Below the pieces are notes generated by a model. The model did not search any database and had not been told where the DNA came from. It saw nothing but the letters and a program-made list of their open reading frames with translations. A stretch of 64,000 nt of DNA. It comes from Aliikangiella sp. G2MR2-5 (GTDB lineage Bacteria > Pseudomonadota > Gammaproteobacteria > Enterobacterales > Kangiellaceae). Made by a program: the position numbers and the translations under genes. Shown piece by piece: positions 1-9,087 of the stretch; position 1 is the first letter of the stretch; each line of letters opens with the position of its first letter. The stretch is from NCBI RefSeq assembly GCF_015687155.1, contig NZ_JADPQF010000003.1:62001-126000 (forward strand). The letters are read 5' to 3'.

Positions 1-194
1 GGAGTAATGATATTAAGCGCTGTCATCGCCTTTCAAAAGCGCTTGATTTTGGGATTGTGTGGGTAAATACCTGGCTACTACGCGATTTGCGTACACCTTT
101 TGGCGGAGTGAAATCTTCCGGTATGGGAAGGGAAGGTGGCCTTGAGGCTATGCGTTTTTTTACTGAGCCCAAAAACGTTTGCGTAAAATATTAA
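1..194 (+). CDS. Aldehyde dehydrogenase, C-terminal fragment (aminomuconate/hydroxymuconate-semialdehyde type)
   Basis: Only the last 63 codons are present; the frame enters at base 3 and stops with TAA at 192-194. The reading contains WVNTWLLRDLRTPFGGVK followed by SGMGREGG and the ending FFTEPKNVCVKY. The PFGGxKxSGxGREGG block is the conserved C-terminal signature of NAD(P)-dependent aldehyde dehydrogenases. The NTWLLRDLRTPFGG form with an FFTE.KNVC tail resembles 2-aminomuconic or 2-hydroxymuconic semialdehyde dehydrogenases, which act in tryptophan (kynurenine) or catechol meta-cleavage degradation. The catalytic Cys and Glu lie outside the window, so the substrate is inferred from the tail alone. 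The family is near certain and the substrate class only likely. Confidence 0.8.
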   Translation, partial: SNDIKRCHRLSKALDFGIVWVNTWLLRDLRTPFGGVKSSGMGREGGLEAMRFFTEPKNVCVKY

Positions 195-309
195 AATTAT
201 TAGCAGACTTTATTCGTTTTAGTTTTTGCACTAGCGCTAAATTTGTGGGCTCTACTGTGATGCTTGAATTGTCTCAACCAGAAATAGTTAGAATTCTTGG
301 GAAAAAATA

Positions 310-1812
310 ATGAACGGAATTTCTACAGAAACTCAACTCATCGTAACCACGTTTTTTCAATGGGCAGCGCTGCTCTTCGTTATCGTTGTCGGTTTGTTTT
401 TTTTCGCAATCGTTATCACCTATGTCATCGATAAATTTCAGACAACTCATGCGGTTAAAAGAAATTATCCGGTGATTGGTCGCTTCCGCTATTGGTTTGA
501 GCATCTGGGAGAGTTCTTCAGGCAGTATTTCTTTGCTATGGACAGAGAGGAGCTTCCGTTTAACCGTGCCCAACGTAGCTGGGTGTATCGCGCTGCTAAA
601 AATATCGACAACACTATCGCTTTCGGTTCAACAAGAGACACAAGAAAAGTAGGAAATATTCTTTTTGTGAACTGCCCTTATCCCACGATGAAAAAAGATG
701 CGGTTGAACCCCGAGAAATTACTGTTGGTGAAAACTGTGAAAATCCGTGGACGACGCGATCATTCTTTGGTGTTTCTGCAATGAGTTTTGGTGCGATATC
801 CAAGCCTGCGGTGCAGGCTTTGTCGTTTGGCGCGGCCAAGGCCGGAACCTGGATTAATACCGGGGAAGGTGGATTGTCTCCTTATCATTTGCAAGGCGGC
901 GCGGATGTTATATTTCAGATAGGAACAGCCAAGTACGGAGTGCGAGATGAGCAGGGAAATCTTGATGATAGTAAGCTTAAAAAAGTGGCTTCGTACGAAC
1001 AGGTAAAATTGATCGAGCTTAAGCTAGCCCAAGGGGCAAAGCCTGGAAAAGGTGGAATTTTACCGGGAGAAAAAGTGACGGAGCAGATAGCAGAGATCCG
1101 CGGTATCAAAATAGGACAAGATTCGATTAGTCCAAATAGACATCCTGAAATCAGTAGCAACGAAGACCTGCTAAATATGCTTTGCCACATTCGAAAGGTT
1201 ACCGGAAAACCTGTTGGCTTTAAAACTGTAGTTGGCTCTCCTGAGTGGCTTGATGAACTGATGAAGGACATCGTTGCAGCAGGTATTGAAAATGCGCCGG
1301 ACTTTATTACCTTAGATAGTGCAGATGGCGGAACTGGAGCCGCCCCAATGACTTTAATGGACGATATGGGATTGACGATACGCGAGACTTTGCCAATGCT
1401 TATTAGTGCACTGAAACGTCATGGGTTGCGAGATCGAATTAAAGTATTTACTTCTGGAAAACTGGTTAATCCCGCCGATGTTGCCTGGGCGCTTTGCGTG
1501 GGGGCAGATTTTATCAGTTCAGCACGTGGTTTTATGTTTGCTCTCGGTTGTATTCAGTCATTACAGTGCAATAAGAATACCTGCCCAACCGGAATTGCCA
1601 CTCACAACAAAAAATTACAGCGAGGTTTAGTTGCGAAAAATAAGTCTGTACGCGTTGCACACTATGCCAAAAACATGATGTATGCAGTGGGTACTATTGC
1701 ACATTCATGTGGAGTTAAAGAACCCAGGGAGTTGACGCTTAAGCATGCACGTCAGGTCATGGAAAATGGTATCAGTGTTTCCTTGAGTGACTTGCATCGG
1801 GATTATACATAA
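310..1812 (+). CDS. Membrane-anchored FMN-binding glutamate synthase-like protein
   Basis: This 500-residue protein carries the FMN-binding (alpha/beta barrel) domain of glutamate synthase without the amidotransferase domain of full GltB. A hydrophobic segment at about residues 14-40 should anchor it in the inner membrane. The barrel shows FGVSAMSFGAIS, GEGGLSPYH, PGKGG and DSADGGTGAAP, typical of the GltS FMN/2-oxoglutarate site. Cysteines at 414, 420 and 425 match the 3Fe-4S ligand spacing of GltS. Such stand-alone proteins are common in bacteria and their true substrate is mostly unproven. The ATG at 310 has a GGGA ribosome site. It stands alone downstream of the dehydrogenase, with no GltD partner in view. 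The fold is certain; glutamate synthase activity is not established. Confidence 0.88.
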   Translation: MNGISTETQLIVTTFFQWAALLFVIVVGLFFFAIVITYVIDKFQTTHAVKRNYPVIGRFRYWFEHLGEFFRQYFFAMDREELPFNRAQRSWVYRAAKNIDNTIAFGSTRDTRKVGNILFVNCPYPTMKKDAVEPREITVGENCENPWTTRSFFGVSAMSFGAISKPAVQALSFGAAKAGTWINTGEGGLSPYHLQGGADVIFQIGTAKYGVRDEQGNLDDSKLKKVASYEQVKLIELKLAQGAKPGKGGILPGEKVTEQIAEIRGIKIGQDSISPNRHPEISSNEDLLNMLCHIRKVTGKPVGFKTVVGSPEWLDELMKDIVAAGIENAPDFITLDSADGGTGAAPMTLMDDMGLTIRETLPMLISALKRHGLRDRIKVFTSGKLVNPADVAWALCVGADFISSARGFMFALGCIQSLQCNKNTCPTGIATHNKKLQRGLVAKNKSVRVAHYAKNMMYAVGTIAHSCGVKEPRELTLKHARQVMENGISVSLSDLHRDYT

Positions 1813-1948
1813 AAGTCTCGCTCGTTTATATGGAATCGTATACTTACTGTTTGTCATATAAGCTTCAATTTTTCGTCATAAAAACATCATGATTTCAGCG
1901 TAGTTTTGAGGATAATTCTTTAGCAAAGAATATCGAGAGAATTACGCA

Positions 1949-2395
1949 ATGACATCTGTATTTGTCTCAAGCAAAAAACAGCTTAGAAGCTATTGGTTGA
2001 GTAAGCGCTTTTTTGACAGCAGAAGATTTCCTTACGGCTTTTCCCGAAGTGGTATCTTTTCTTTGAAGCAAAGTCAATTACTTGAAAGCAAAGGACAGCT
2101 TTTTAAGGCTTTACTTAACAACCTGGTACATCTGCCAACCTGTTCTGACCAGCAATTTGTCAAAGCCGTGTTAACGGGTGAATATTATCATCTCGATCCG
2201 GAAATACGTGATGACGTCTATGTATGGTTAAAATATCAAACCTATTCCAGGGATCTCGTTACGCTGGGAGAGCCAGGTAAAAAAGCCGTTTCTGAAATTT
2301 GCGTGGAAACACTCGATATTGGCTTGCTTGATTCCGGCGATATCAAGCTTGCTGCTCAAGGTTCGGCCAACGATGATTACATGCAGGCAAGTTGA
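1949..2395 (+). CDS. maoP: DUF413/MaoP-like protein
   Basis: This is a 148-residue soluble protein. Residues 20-60 read KRFFDSRRFPYGFSRSG, then a SLKQSQLLE segment, matching from memory the E. coli YifE/MaoP pattern of FD....P.GFSR.G.F..KEAQLLE. A second match is QQFVKAVLTGE followed by VWLKYQTY, comparable to the FVAVCRGE and VWSKY region. In E. coli MaoP works with the maoS site to organise the Ori macrodomain. Whether this more divergent homologue, with about 35 extra residues, does the same is unknown. It is monocistronic, with ATG at 1949 after a weak GAGAGA site. The family assignment is good; transferring the gene name is an inference. Confidence 0.7.
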   Translation: MTSVFVSSKKQLRSYWLSKRFFDSRRFPYGFSRSGIFSLKQSQLLESKGQLFKALLNNLVHLPTCSDQQFVKAVLTGEYYHLDPEIRDDVYVWLKYQTYSRDLVTLGEPGKKAVSEICVETLDIGLLDSGDIKLAAQGSANDDYMQAS

Positions 2396-2595
2396 CCAAG
2401 TGCCCTGGTAACCTCAATTGCCGTGTTCACGTCGCGTAACAAGGGAAAATCAGCACATGGATTGTGCAATCTCTCCGGTAATATAAATAATCTCAATTAG
2501 AGACATTTGCTTGACCCATCATTTTTCAAACGTCATATTAAAATTGTTCAAGAAGGAACTATCTGAAAAATACTAAGAGACAGGGAAGAAAGAAT

Positions 2596-3321
2596 ATGTC
2601 TAATCTGTATTTACACCGATGTCGTCAAGAGCTCGCTCGCAGAGGAAGCAAGAATATCCAGGGACAAAATAACTTGATAGTCAGTAATCAGGTTGATTTG
2701 ACCAATGTGGAATTCAATGTTTTTGGCGAAAACAATACTATTATCATTCATCCCGGCGTCCAGTTCACCAAGAGTTCATTTAATATTTACGGTAACAATC
2801 ATCGCATTATCATTGGCGAGAATTGTCAGTTTAATGGTCCATCTAATTTTTGGGCTGAAGATGAGCATTGTATGATTTCAATTGGTCCTGAGAGCAGCTT
2901 TGAAGGCGTTCATCTTTCTGCGACAGAGCCCGGATCGAATTTGGTGATAGGAAAAAACTGCATGTTTTCTTATGATATCGACGTTAGAACGGGCGACTCT
3001 CACTCATTGATCAGTCGACAGACTAATGCTCGGTATAACTATGCTAGTGATATCAGTTTTGGTGATTGTGTTTGGGTTGCTTCTCATTGTATTTTTACCA
3101 AAGGAGCTAGATTGCCCAGTTATTCTGCTGTCGCATCAGGCTCATTGGTTAACAAAAAATTCGAAGAAAGCCATGTGATTATTGCCGGTCGTCCAGCGAC
3201 TGTCGTCCGCAAAGGTGTCGACTGGAAAAGGGAAAGAATCTATACAAATACTAATGCCAGTACACCCGTTTTACTCCAGGAGCAACCAGTCATTGCTCAA
3301 GAAAAGCGAGTTAGTAAATAG
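2596..3321 (+). CDS. Hexapeptide-repeat (left-handed beta-helix) acyltransferase
   Basis: This 241-residue protein is built of degenerate hexapeptide turns at about residues 20-190 (IIIHPGVQF, IIIGENCQF, ISIGPESSF, LVIGKNCMF, ISFGDCVWVAS). It ends with the AGRPATVVRKGVDW closure typical of WcaF/maltose-acetyltransferase-like enzymes. These usually transfer acetyl from acetyl-CoA to a sugar hydroxyl or amine of surface polysaccharide. A histidine in VASHCIF is a candidate general base, but I cannot place the active site with certainty. No polysaccharide genes adjoin it, so the acceptor is unknown. The start at 2596 follows a GGGAAGAAAGA ribosome site. The gene is isolated between maoP-like and greB. 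Confidence 0.82.
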   Translation: MSNLYLHRCRQELARRGSKNIQGQNNLIVSNQVDLTNVEFNVFGENNTIIIHPGVQFTKSSFNIYGNNHRIIIGENCQFNGPSNFWAEDEHCMISIGPESSFEGVHLSATEPGSNLVIGKNCMFSYDIDVRTGDSHSLISRQTNARYNYASDISFGDCVWVASHCIFTKGARLPSYSAVASGSLVNKKFEESHVIIAGRPATVVRKGVDWKRERIYTNTNASTPVLLQEQPVIAQEKRVSK

Positions 3322-3371
3322 TTAGGGTAATTGAATTCAGGCATATCCCTCTGCCCAGATAGCGGTGATGT

Positions 3372-3842
3372 CTAGTAGCTGACTTTATTGATAAAAAAGA
3401 GCTTCCTTCCTTCCGGTAGCGCAACGTAGACTTCATCATCGACTTCTTTCTTTAAAAGAGCTCTCGCCATTGGTGAATCAATAGAGATATATTCTTTTTT
3501 AAAATCGAACTCGTCCGAGCCCACCAGCCGATAGTTATAAATATTGCCACCCTCATCTTCCAGCTCAACCTGGGCACCAAAGAATATTTTGCTCTGGTCA
3601 GAAGGCTTGTGTTCTACAACCTGCATTTCACGTGTTCTTTTCTGTAGGTATCGAATTCTCCTGTCCATTTCTCTAAGTTGTTTTTTTCGATAAATATACT
3701 CGGCATTTTCCGAGCGATCGCCTTCTGCCGCTGCCGCCTGTAAAGCTTTGGTCACTGCCGGGCGTTGATTCTTCCATAGGTCAGCGAGTTCATTTCGAAG
3801 ACGAATAGCACCTTCTTCGGTAATTAGATTTGAGCGTTTCAT
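3372..3842 (-). CDS. greB: Transcription elongation factor GreB
   Basis: At 156 residues it is close to the E. coli GreB length of 158. Residues 1-75 form the antiparallel coiled coil; its tip reads AAAEGDRSENAEY, with the two acidic residues that enter the RNA polymerase secondary channel and stimulate transcript cleavage in backtracked complexes. The next part, YIYRKKQLREMDRRIRYL, is the GreB rather than GreA form. The C-terminal FKBP-like domain contains ISIDSPMARALL. It is convergent with the acyltransferase gene and divergent from the dehydrogenase at 3986. The assignment is secure. Confidence 0.95.
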   Translation of the reverse strand: MKRSNLITEEGAIRLRNELADLWKNQRPAVTKALQAAAAEGDRSENAEYIYRKKQLREMDRRIRYLQKRTREMQVVEHKPSDQSKIFFGAQVELEDEGGNIYNYRLVGSDEFDFKKEYISIDSPMARALLKKEVDDEVYVALPEGRKLFFINKVSY

Positions 3843-3985
3843 TAATACAAACAGATCCCTATATTCATATTCTTAAACTGAATATGATTTACCTGAGTCA
3901 AATGGATATAATAAGCTTTCAAAGTTCCATTATATCGCGAGTTGGTCCAGATTGAATGGATTAGTGATATTTAAGCGGACACAGG

Positions 3986-5476
3986 TTGAGTAGTAGTAAA
4001 AGTAAGAGAAATATAGTGAGTCCATTAGAATTAGGCAATCCTGAGTTGTTGAAAAATTGCTCATTTATCAATGGTGAGTGGCTGCAAGGTGAAAGTCAGT
4101 TTAAAGTGATTAACCCGGCAAATAGCCAGGTCGTCGCTGCTGTGGATGAAGTTAGTCCGACTCAGCTGGAAATGGCGATTCAAACTGCCAGCAAGGCTTT
4201 GCTGGAGTGGCAGGAGAAGACGGTTGATGAGCGCGCCTCATTGCTCAGTAAGTGGTTTGAACTGATTATGACTAACCAATCGGATCTGGCTTATATCATG
4301 ACCGCTGAGCAAGGCAAGCCTCGCAAAGAAGCATTGGGTGAGGTGGCTTATGGAGCCAAATACATCGAATGGTATGCTGAGGAAGCTCGTCGTATCAACG
4401 GCGATGTACTTCCGGTCAATCAAAATGGTCGTCGGGCTCTGGTATTAAGGCGACCGGTAGGGGTTGTCACCTCGATTACTCCGTGGAATTTTCCAGGAGC
4501 TATGATTTTGAGAAAAGCAGCACCAGCACTTGCAGCGGGCTGTACTTTCGTTGTAAAACCATCAGAACAAACACCGCTCTCCGCGCTCGCACTTGCTTAT
4601 CTTGCGAATGAAGCTGGCATTCCGGCTGGAGTGTTCAGTGTAATAGTCGGCAGTAATGCACAACCAATTGGTGAAGTCTTAACTACTCATCCCAAGGTGG
4701 CCAAATTTAGCTTTACCGGCTCAACCGCGGTTGGTAAAAAATTATTGGCTCAGTGCGCCTCAACAGTAAAGAAAACATCGATGGAGCTGGGAGGGAATGC
4801 CCCTTTAATGGTGTTTGATGATGCTGATATTGATGTTGCCGTTAACGGGACAATGGGAAGCAAATTTAGAAATGCCGGACAGACCTGCGTATGTGCAAAT
4901 CGAATTTTTGTTCATAGCAAAATTCATGACGAGTTTGTTCAAAAGTTAAAATCCCGAGTAATGGAACTGAAAGTGGGAGAAGGGAATCAGGAAGGTGTCT
5001 CAGTTGGCCCGCTCATCGAAGAAAAAGCTGTTGCAAAAGTTGAGCGCTTGATTGCCAGTGCTATTAATTCAGGAGCTCGACTTGAGCTTGGGGGAAGACG
5101 AGATCCTGCTGGAGAACTTTTTTTTCAGCCGACAATTCTGACCGGAATTACTCCGCAAATGGATATTTTTAATTCAGAAATATTTGGTCCTGTTGCGGCA
5201 ATTATTCCTTTCGAAAATGAAGAAGAGGTAATTAATCTTGCCAACCAAACAGAATATGGTCTCTGTTCTTATGCGTTCACTTCAAATATGAATCGAGTTT
5301 TTCGTCTCAGTGAAAAGCTTGATTTTGGAATGGTAGGTATTAATGAAGGTGTTTTATCAAATCCTGCCGCTCCCTTCGGTGGTGTAAAGGAGTCCGGGAT
5401 GGGACGGGAAGGCGGTCGCTGGGGTATAGATGATTACCTTGAAAATAAATACGTGTGTATTGGAAACCTGGATTAG
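3986..5476 (+). CDS. gabD: NADP-dependent succinate-semialdehyde dehydrogenase family protein
   Basis: This 496-residue aldehyde dehydrogenase should oxidise succinate semialdehyde to succinate, the last step of GABA use. The cofactor-binding PWNFPGAM, the general-base motif ELGGNAP and the nucleophile in NAGQTCVCANR (Cys301 with this start) are all present. The C-terminal PFGGVKESGMGREGG block completes the family signature. The TTG at 3986 gives the longest frame; a GTG at 4016, after an AAGAGA element, is a plausible alternative that would remove ten residues. No GABA aminotransferase adjoins it. The last codons and stop are copied in a 17-bp tandem repeat directly downstream. GabD/SSADH is the best family match, but related short-chain semialdehydes cannot be excluded. 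Confidence 0.85.
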   Translation: MSSSKSKRNIVSPLELGNPELLKNCSFINGEWLQGESQFKVINPANSQVVAAVDEVSPTQLEMAIQTASKALLEWQEKTVDERASLLSKWFELIMTNQSDLAYIMTAEQGKPRKEALGEVAYGAKYIEWYAEEARRINGDVLPVNQNGRRALVLRRPVGVVTSITPWNFPGAMILRKAAPALAAGCTFVVKPSEQTPLSALALAYLANEAGIPAGVFSVIVGSNAQPIGEVLTTHPKVAKFSFTGSTAVGKKLLAQCASTVKKTSMELGGNAPLMVFDDADIDVAVNGTMGSKFRNAGQTCVCANRIFVHSKIHDEFVQKLKSRVMELKVGEGNQEGVSVGPLIEEKAVAKVERLIASAINSGARLELGGRRDPAGELFFQPTILTGITPQMDIFNSEIFGPVAAIIPFENEEEVINLANQTEYGLCSYAFTSNMNRVFRLSEKLDFGMVGINEGVLSNPAAPFGGVKESGMGREGGRWGIDDYLENKYVCIGNLD

Positions 5477-5514
5477 GCGGAAACCTGGATTAGGCGGAAA
5501 CCTGGACTAGGTGG
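5462..5514 (+). repeat. Three tandem 17-bp units spanning the gabD stop codon
   Basis: Unit GGAAACCTGGATTAGGC lies at 5462-5478 and 5479-5495, and a third copy with two changes (GGACTAGGT ending) at 5496-5512. The first unit is coding: it encodes the last residues G-N-L-D and the TAG stop. The next two copies therefore duplicate the gene end. A period of 17 is not a multiple of three, so the copies cannot extend the protein. Confidence 0.95.
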
Positions 5515-5549
5515 TAATTTGTAAAGAAGGAGTCGTTGCTGGAATTTAT

Positions 5550-6545
5550 ATGGAACTTCATATTACAAATGGCTCCAGTGCAGCAGGTTTCATTCGGACT
5601 GCACTCTGTTTATCATCAGAGCAGTTGCTTACTGTCAACGACTTGCTCTGTTGTGGTCCTCTTTCAGTGCAAAGACTCGATTCTCAATGGATTGAAATGC
5701 GTCAGCAATTTTGGGATTGCCTGCTAACTCAATGTGCAATTGAGCCATTTCCAATGAGTGAATTCACCCGGGATTTTTACTTTAATCATAATGAACTGTT
5801 TGCGGCTAAGACAGTTCATTTATGGACGGGGACTTCGCTCGGCGATCAGCTTATGCTCGCATTTGTCATTACTCATTTTGTTCGTGAAAAAATTGGGCTC
5901 GATAAACTATTAGTCCACCAGTTTGAATACCATCCGGAAAAAAATTTTGAAATTAGCGGCATAACTCTGCTTGAGTCTGAACACATTGTAGATGGAGGAA
6001 ATCAGTTTTCACTTTCTTCTCTCGAGATTAAGTGCTTGCTCGATGGATGGAAGGCTGTTGCTGACAACACACCACAAAAGTTAGTGGACTTTATTGGTAA
6101 AGAAGATGTATTACCCTTGTTTCACAAAGCGCTTAAACACTTGATATATCGATTTCCAGAGAAACAGTCAGGGCTATCTATTTGGGAAGAGAGAATATTG
6201 GCTAGCGTAAAAGCCGGAGAGAGTAATGCTGCTCGCATTATAGGCCATTTATTATTTGACTATTCCAGGCAGCCAGATCTGGTTGGTGATATCTACCTGT
6301 TCTATCTGATAAAGTCGCTTGCAAATTCTTGTTTCCAAAATCCTTTACTAACTAGCAATCAGGCTCAGGGAACAATGCATGATACAGAGGTTTTTCTAAC
6401 TGAACTTGGAGAAAAAATTCTGGACAAAAAGGAAAATTTTGTAACAACCAATGGAATTGACAGGTATATCGCCGGAATACATCTTTGCAGTCAATCAAAT
6501 CGTGTCTGGTATCGAAAAGGGGAATCTCTGGAAATCCAGGCATAA
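5550..6545 (+). CDS. DUF1835 domain-containing protein of unknown function
   Basis: With the ATG at 5550 the protein has 331 residues and begins MELHITNGSSAA, matching the beginning of DUF1835 proteins (HI.NG.SAA followed by a D.L..GPL motif, here NDLLCCGPL). I know no established function for this family. The C-terminal half (about 180-331) is mostly helical and may be a companion domain. The frame extends upstream to a GTG at 5511, but that start lies inside the 17-bp repeat array, so I prefer the internal ATG. An AGGAG at about 5527 is some 18 bases upstream, which is far, so the start is not settled. It faces the GGDEF-EAL gene tail to tail, 25 bp apart. Confidence 0.72.
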   Translation: MELHITNGSSAAGFIRTALCLSSEQLLTVNDLLCCGPLSVQRLDSQWIEMRQQFWDCLLTQCAIEPFPMSEFTRDFYFNHNELFAAKTVHLWTGTSLGDQLMLAFVITHFVREKIGLDKLLVHQFEYHPEKNFEISGITLLESEHIVDGGNQFSLSSLEIKCLLDGWKAVADNTPQKLVDFIGKEDVLPLFHKALKHLIYRFPEKQSGLSIWEERILASVKAGESNAARIIGHLLFDYSRQPDLVGDIYLFYLIKSLANSCFQNPLLTSNQAQGTMHDTEVFLTELGEKILDKKENFVTTNGIDRYIAGIHLCSQSNRVWYRKGESLEIQA

Positions 6546-6570
6546 ACAAGGTATAAAACTGTCAAGCCTG

Positions 6571-9060
6571 CTAATTGTTAATAATGGAAATAAAACTAAC
6601 TTTTTCAGCCATTAACTGTTCCGCTTCTTCTGCGGTGACCGGTTTACTAAATAGATAACCTTGTCCTACCTCACAACTGTTTTGTTTTAGAAATACCACA
6701 TGTGCTTCACTTTCAATTCCTTCAGCAACCACCTTTAGATTTAGCTTGTGTGCCATTGCTATTACTGCTGATGTAATATCCATATCACTCTTATCTTCGG
6801 GTATATCTTTAACAAATGTTCGATCGACCTTTAATGTATCTACCGGAAACCTTTTCAAATAGCTGAGTGATGAGTAGCCTGTTCCAAAGTCATCGATAGA
6901 TAAGGATAATCCCAGGTCTTTTAGTTGATTTAAGGTATTAATTGTTTCTTCTATATTGTTCATCAGCATACTTTCAGTAATTTCCAGCTCAAGAAACTGG
7001 CTGTCTACTTTTTCTAAATCTATTGCAGAGTTAATCGTTCTTACCAGACCTGGGTCATTAAATTGACGTGCAGAAAGGTTTACTGCAACTCTTACATTGT
7101 AGTTCTTCTCGCTATTCCAGGCTCTTGCCTGCGCGCATGCCATGCGTAGGATTTTTTCACCTAACGGAACAATCAAACCCGTTTCTTCTAGAGTTTTCAT
7201 AAATATAAAAGGTGACACCAGTCCTCTTGTGGCGCTACGCCAACGAAGAAGAGCTTCCATGCCAATAATTATGCCTCTTTCAAGATCCACCTGAGGCTGG
7301 TAATACAAAACAAATTCGTCTTTGTCGATAGCCTGGCGTAGTTCATTTTCTAGCGCTAGCTGTTCCTGAGCTTCTTCATTCATAGATGACGTGTAGTAGT
7401 GATAATTGTCACGTCCCATCCCCTTAGCTTTATACATCGCAAGGTCAGCGCTGCGTAATATTGTGTCCGGGTCATTGCCATTATCTGGTGCAATTGCTAT
7501 TCCGATACTGGTTGTCACTATGACTTCTTTTCCTGCTATCTCCACCGGTTGTCTCAGTTGATCCAGCAATTTTAAAGCGACATTTGATGCATCGAATCCA
7601 TCGTCCAGATGGTTTAGCAGTATTGTAAACTCGTCTCCCCCCAGGCGAGCGACAGTATCTGTTGTTCTGACGCAGCGAATAAGACGCGAAGCAACTTCTT
7701 TTAGCAGGTTGTCGCCTTGCTCGTGCCCAAGAGAATCATTGATTCTTTTAAATTGATCAAGGTCGAGAAACAAAACAGCAAAAGATCGGTTTTCTCTATT
7801 CATCTCTGCAAATGCATTGGAAATTTTTTCCATAAAATAGCGACGATTGGCGAGGCCGGTAAGAGAGTCGAACAAGGCATTTCTGGAAAGTTCCTGTTCT
7901 CTTTGCTTTACCGTATCCTGAAGATCGGACAGGTGCTGACTTAGAAGAATACCAGCCTGGTCAAGTACATCTAGCTCATCTTCAATCCAGCGTTTTTCTC
8001 TGGTTGCAATTAGCTTTTGTTTTACTGCGGTAAACTCGCCATCGGCGAGTAAAGAGAGCAATCTCGACAAAATATTCAAGTGATTGATTGGCCCCCAAAG
8101 AGCCAGAACAATGAACAAACTTGCTACAACAACACCTAGCACACCGGTAATAATTGATTGTTGTATAGCTGAATTTACATGCTGTTTTTCCAGTGTTATA
8201 TCATTGATCAGGAATAAGTACGCTGACTGGTGTGGATTGTTGGGATCAATTGGAATTGATTGAATGTTGAAATAACGCTCGTGATCTTGTATGAAATTAG
8301 ATCGAACAAGCGCTTCTTCAAAAGTAATATGTTTAGAAAGTCTTGTGAGCAAAGCGTAATTTTCGGTTGCGTTGGTGAGTCCATAAATCTTTGTCTGCCA
8401 TTCTGATAGCACTTTTTGATTAAGCTGAGAATCTGTCATGACCTCACTGCCTTGAGCCTTAACCATAATACCAATATCGGCACCACTAGCCGATTTTAAG
8501 TCGATCAGCCAGTGGGCAATGGAGTGGGTCATTACCAGAGCAGCGACATTGCTTTCTTTGTCGAGTAAAGGAACAGAAAAAACAAACTCACAGCGTGTTT
8601 TACATCGAAGTAATAATGATGGTTGTTGCATACGAATAACTTGTTCCGCAATCGTTCTATTAAATTTTGTATCGGGCGCTCCCCAGCTAAGTATCTGCTC
8701 GAATTGATCGTGAAAAATCTGGGCGGCGTGTAGATCAAATAGTACCTGCAAATACCCCCAATGACGATTAAACGCACTTTGTATTTGAGTCGTCTGTGAG
8801 TTATTTTCAGAAAGAATAGCCAATGTCTTTACAAAACTATTCATGCGCTGGTTGATGAATTCTATTTGCTCCTCATTTTCGTGTATTTGTCGAGCGAGTC
8901 GCTCCGTTTGTCGAGCATTAAATTGTTCATCGAGGCTACGATAAGTAATGTAGCTCATACCAGAGTTTACTAACAACAGAATACAAGCAATAGTCAGTAC
9001 AACCTTCCACTTGAGGCTGAAGTACTTACTGTTTTTAGGAACTGAGAAAGATGCGTTCAT
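6571..9060 (-). CDS. Membrane sensor with GGDEF and EAL domains
   Basis: This 829-residue c-di-GMP enzyme has a periplasmic sensor region of about 250 residues between membrane helices at about 19-43 and 293-318, then a HAMP-like linker. The GGDEF domain has an intact GGDEF at 474-478 preceded by RTTD five residues earlier, the RxxD inhibitory product-binding site. The EAL domain begins with EALLRW (E at 602) and keeps LEITESML, IDDFGTGYSSL, LKVDRTFV and KVVAEGIES. Both catalytic sites look intact, so it could make and degrade c-di-GMP; the net direction cannot be read from sequence. It lies 27 bp downstream of a porin-like gene and a PstS-like gene on the same strand, which suggests that the periplasmic part senses something they bind or admit. 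Confidence 0.9.
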   Translation of the reverse strand: MNASFSVPKNSKYFSLKWKVVLTIACILLLVNSGMSYITYRSLDEQFNARQTERLARQIHENEEQIEFINQRMNSFVKTLAILSENNSQTTQIQSAFNRHWGYLQVLFDLHAAQIFHDQFEQILSWGAPDTKFNRTIAEQVIRMQQPSLLLRCKTRCEFVFSVPLLDKESNVAALVMTHSIAHWLIDLKSASGADIGIMVKAQGSEVMTDSQLNQKVLSEWQTKIYGLTNATENYALLTRLSKHITFEEALVRSNFIQDHERYFNIQSIPIDPNNPHQSAYLFLINDITLEKQHVNSAIQQSIITGVLGVVVASLFIVLALWGPINHLNILSRLLSLLADGEFTAVKQKLIATREKRWIEDELDVLDQAGILLSQHLSDLQDTVKQREQELSRNALFDSLTGLANRRYFMEKISNAFAEMNRENRSFAVLFLDLDQFKRINDSLGHEQGDNLLKEVASRLIRCVRTTDTVARLGGDEFTILLNHLDDGFDASNVALKLLDQLRQPVEIAGKEVIVTTSIGIAIAPDNGNDPDTILRSADLAMYKAKGMGRDNYHYYTSSMNEEAQEQLALENELRQAIDKDEFVLYYQPQVDLERGIIIGMEALLRWRSATRGLVSPFIFMKTLEETGLIVPLGEKILRMACAQARAWNSEKNYNVRVAVNLSARQFNDPGLVRTINSAIDLEKVDSQFLELEITESMLMNNIEETINTLNQLKDLGLSLSIDDFGTGYSSLSYLKRFPVDTLKVDRTFVKDIPEDKSDMDITSAVIAMAHKLNLKVVAEGIESEAHVVFLKQNSCEVGQGYLFSKPVTAEEAEQLMAEKVSFISIINN

Positions 9061-9087
9061 ATTCTTACTATTGCAACCTCATTCCAG

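Noticed and set aside
5511..5550. Longer DUF1835 protein starting at GTG 5511
   Set aside because: That start lies in the third copy of the 17-bp repeat, and the family begins at the HITNG segment just after the internal ATG.
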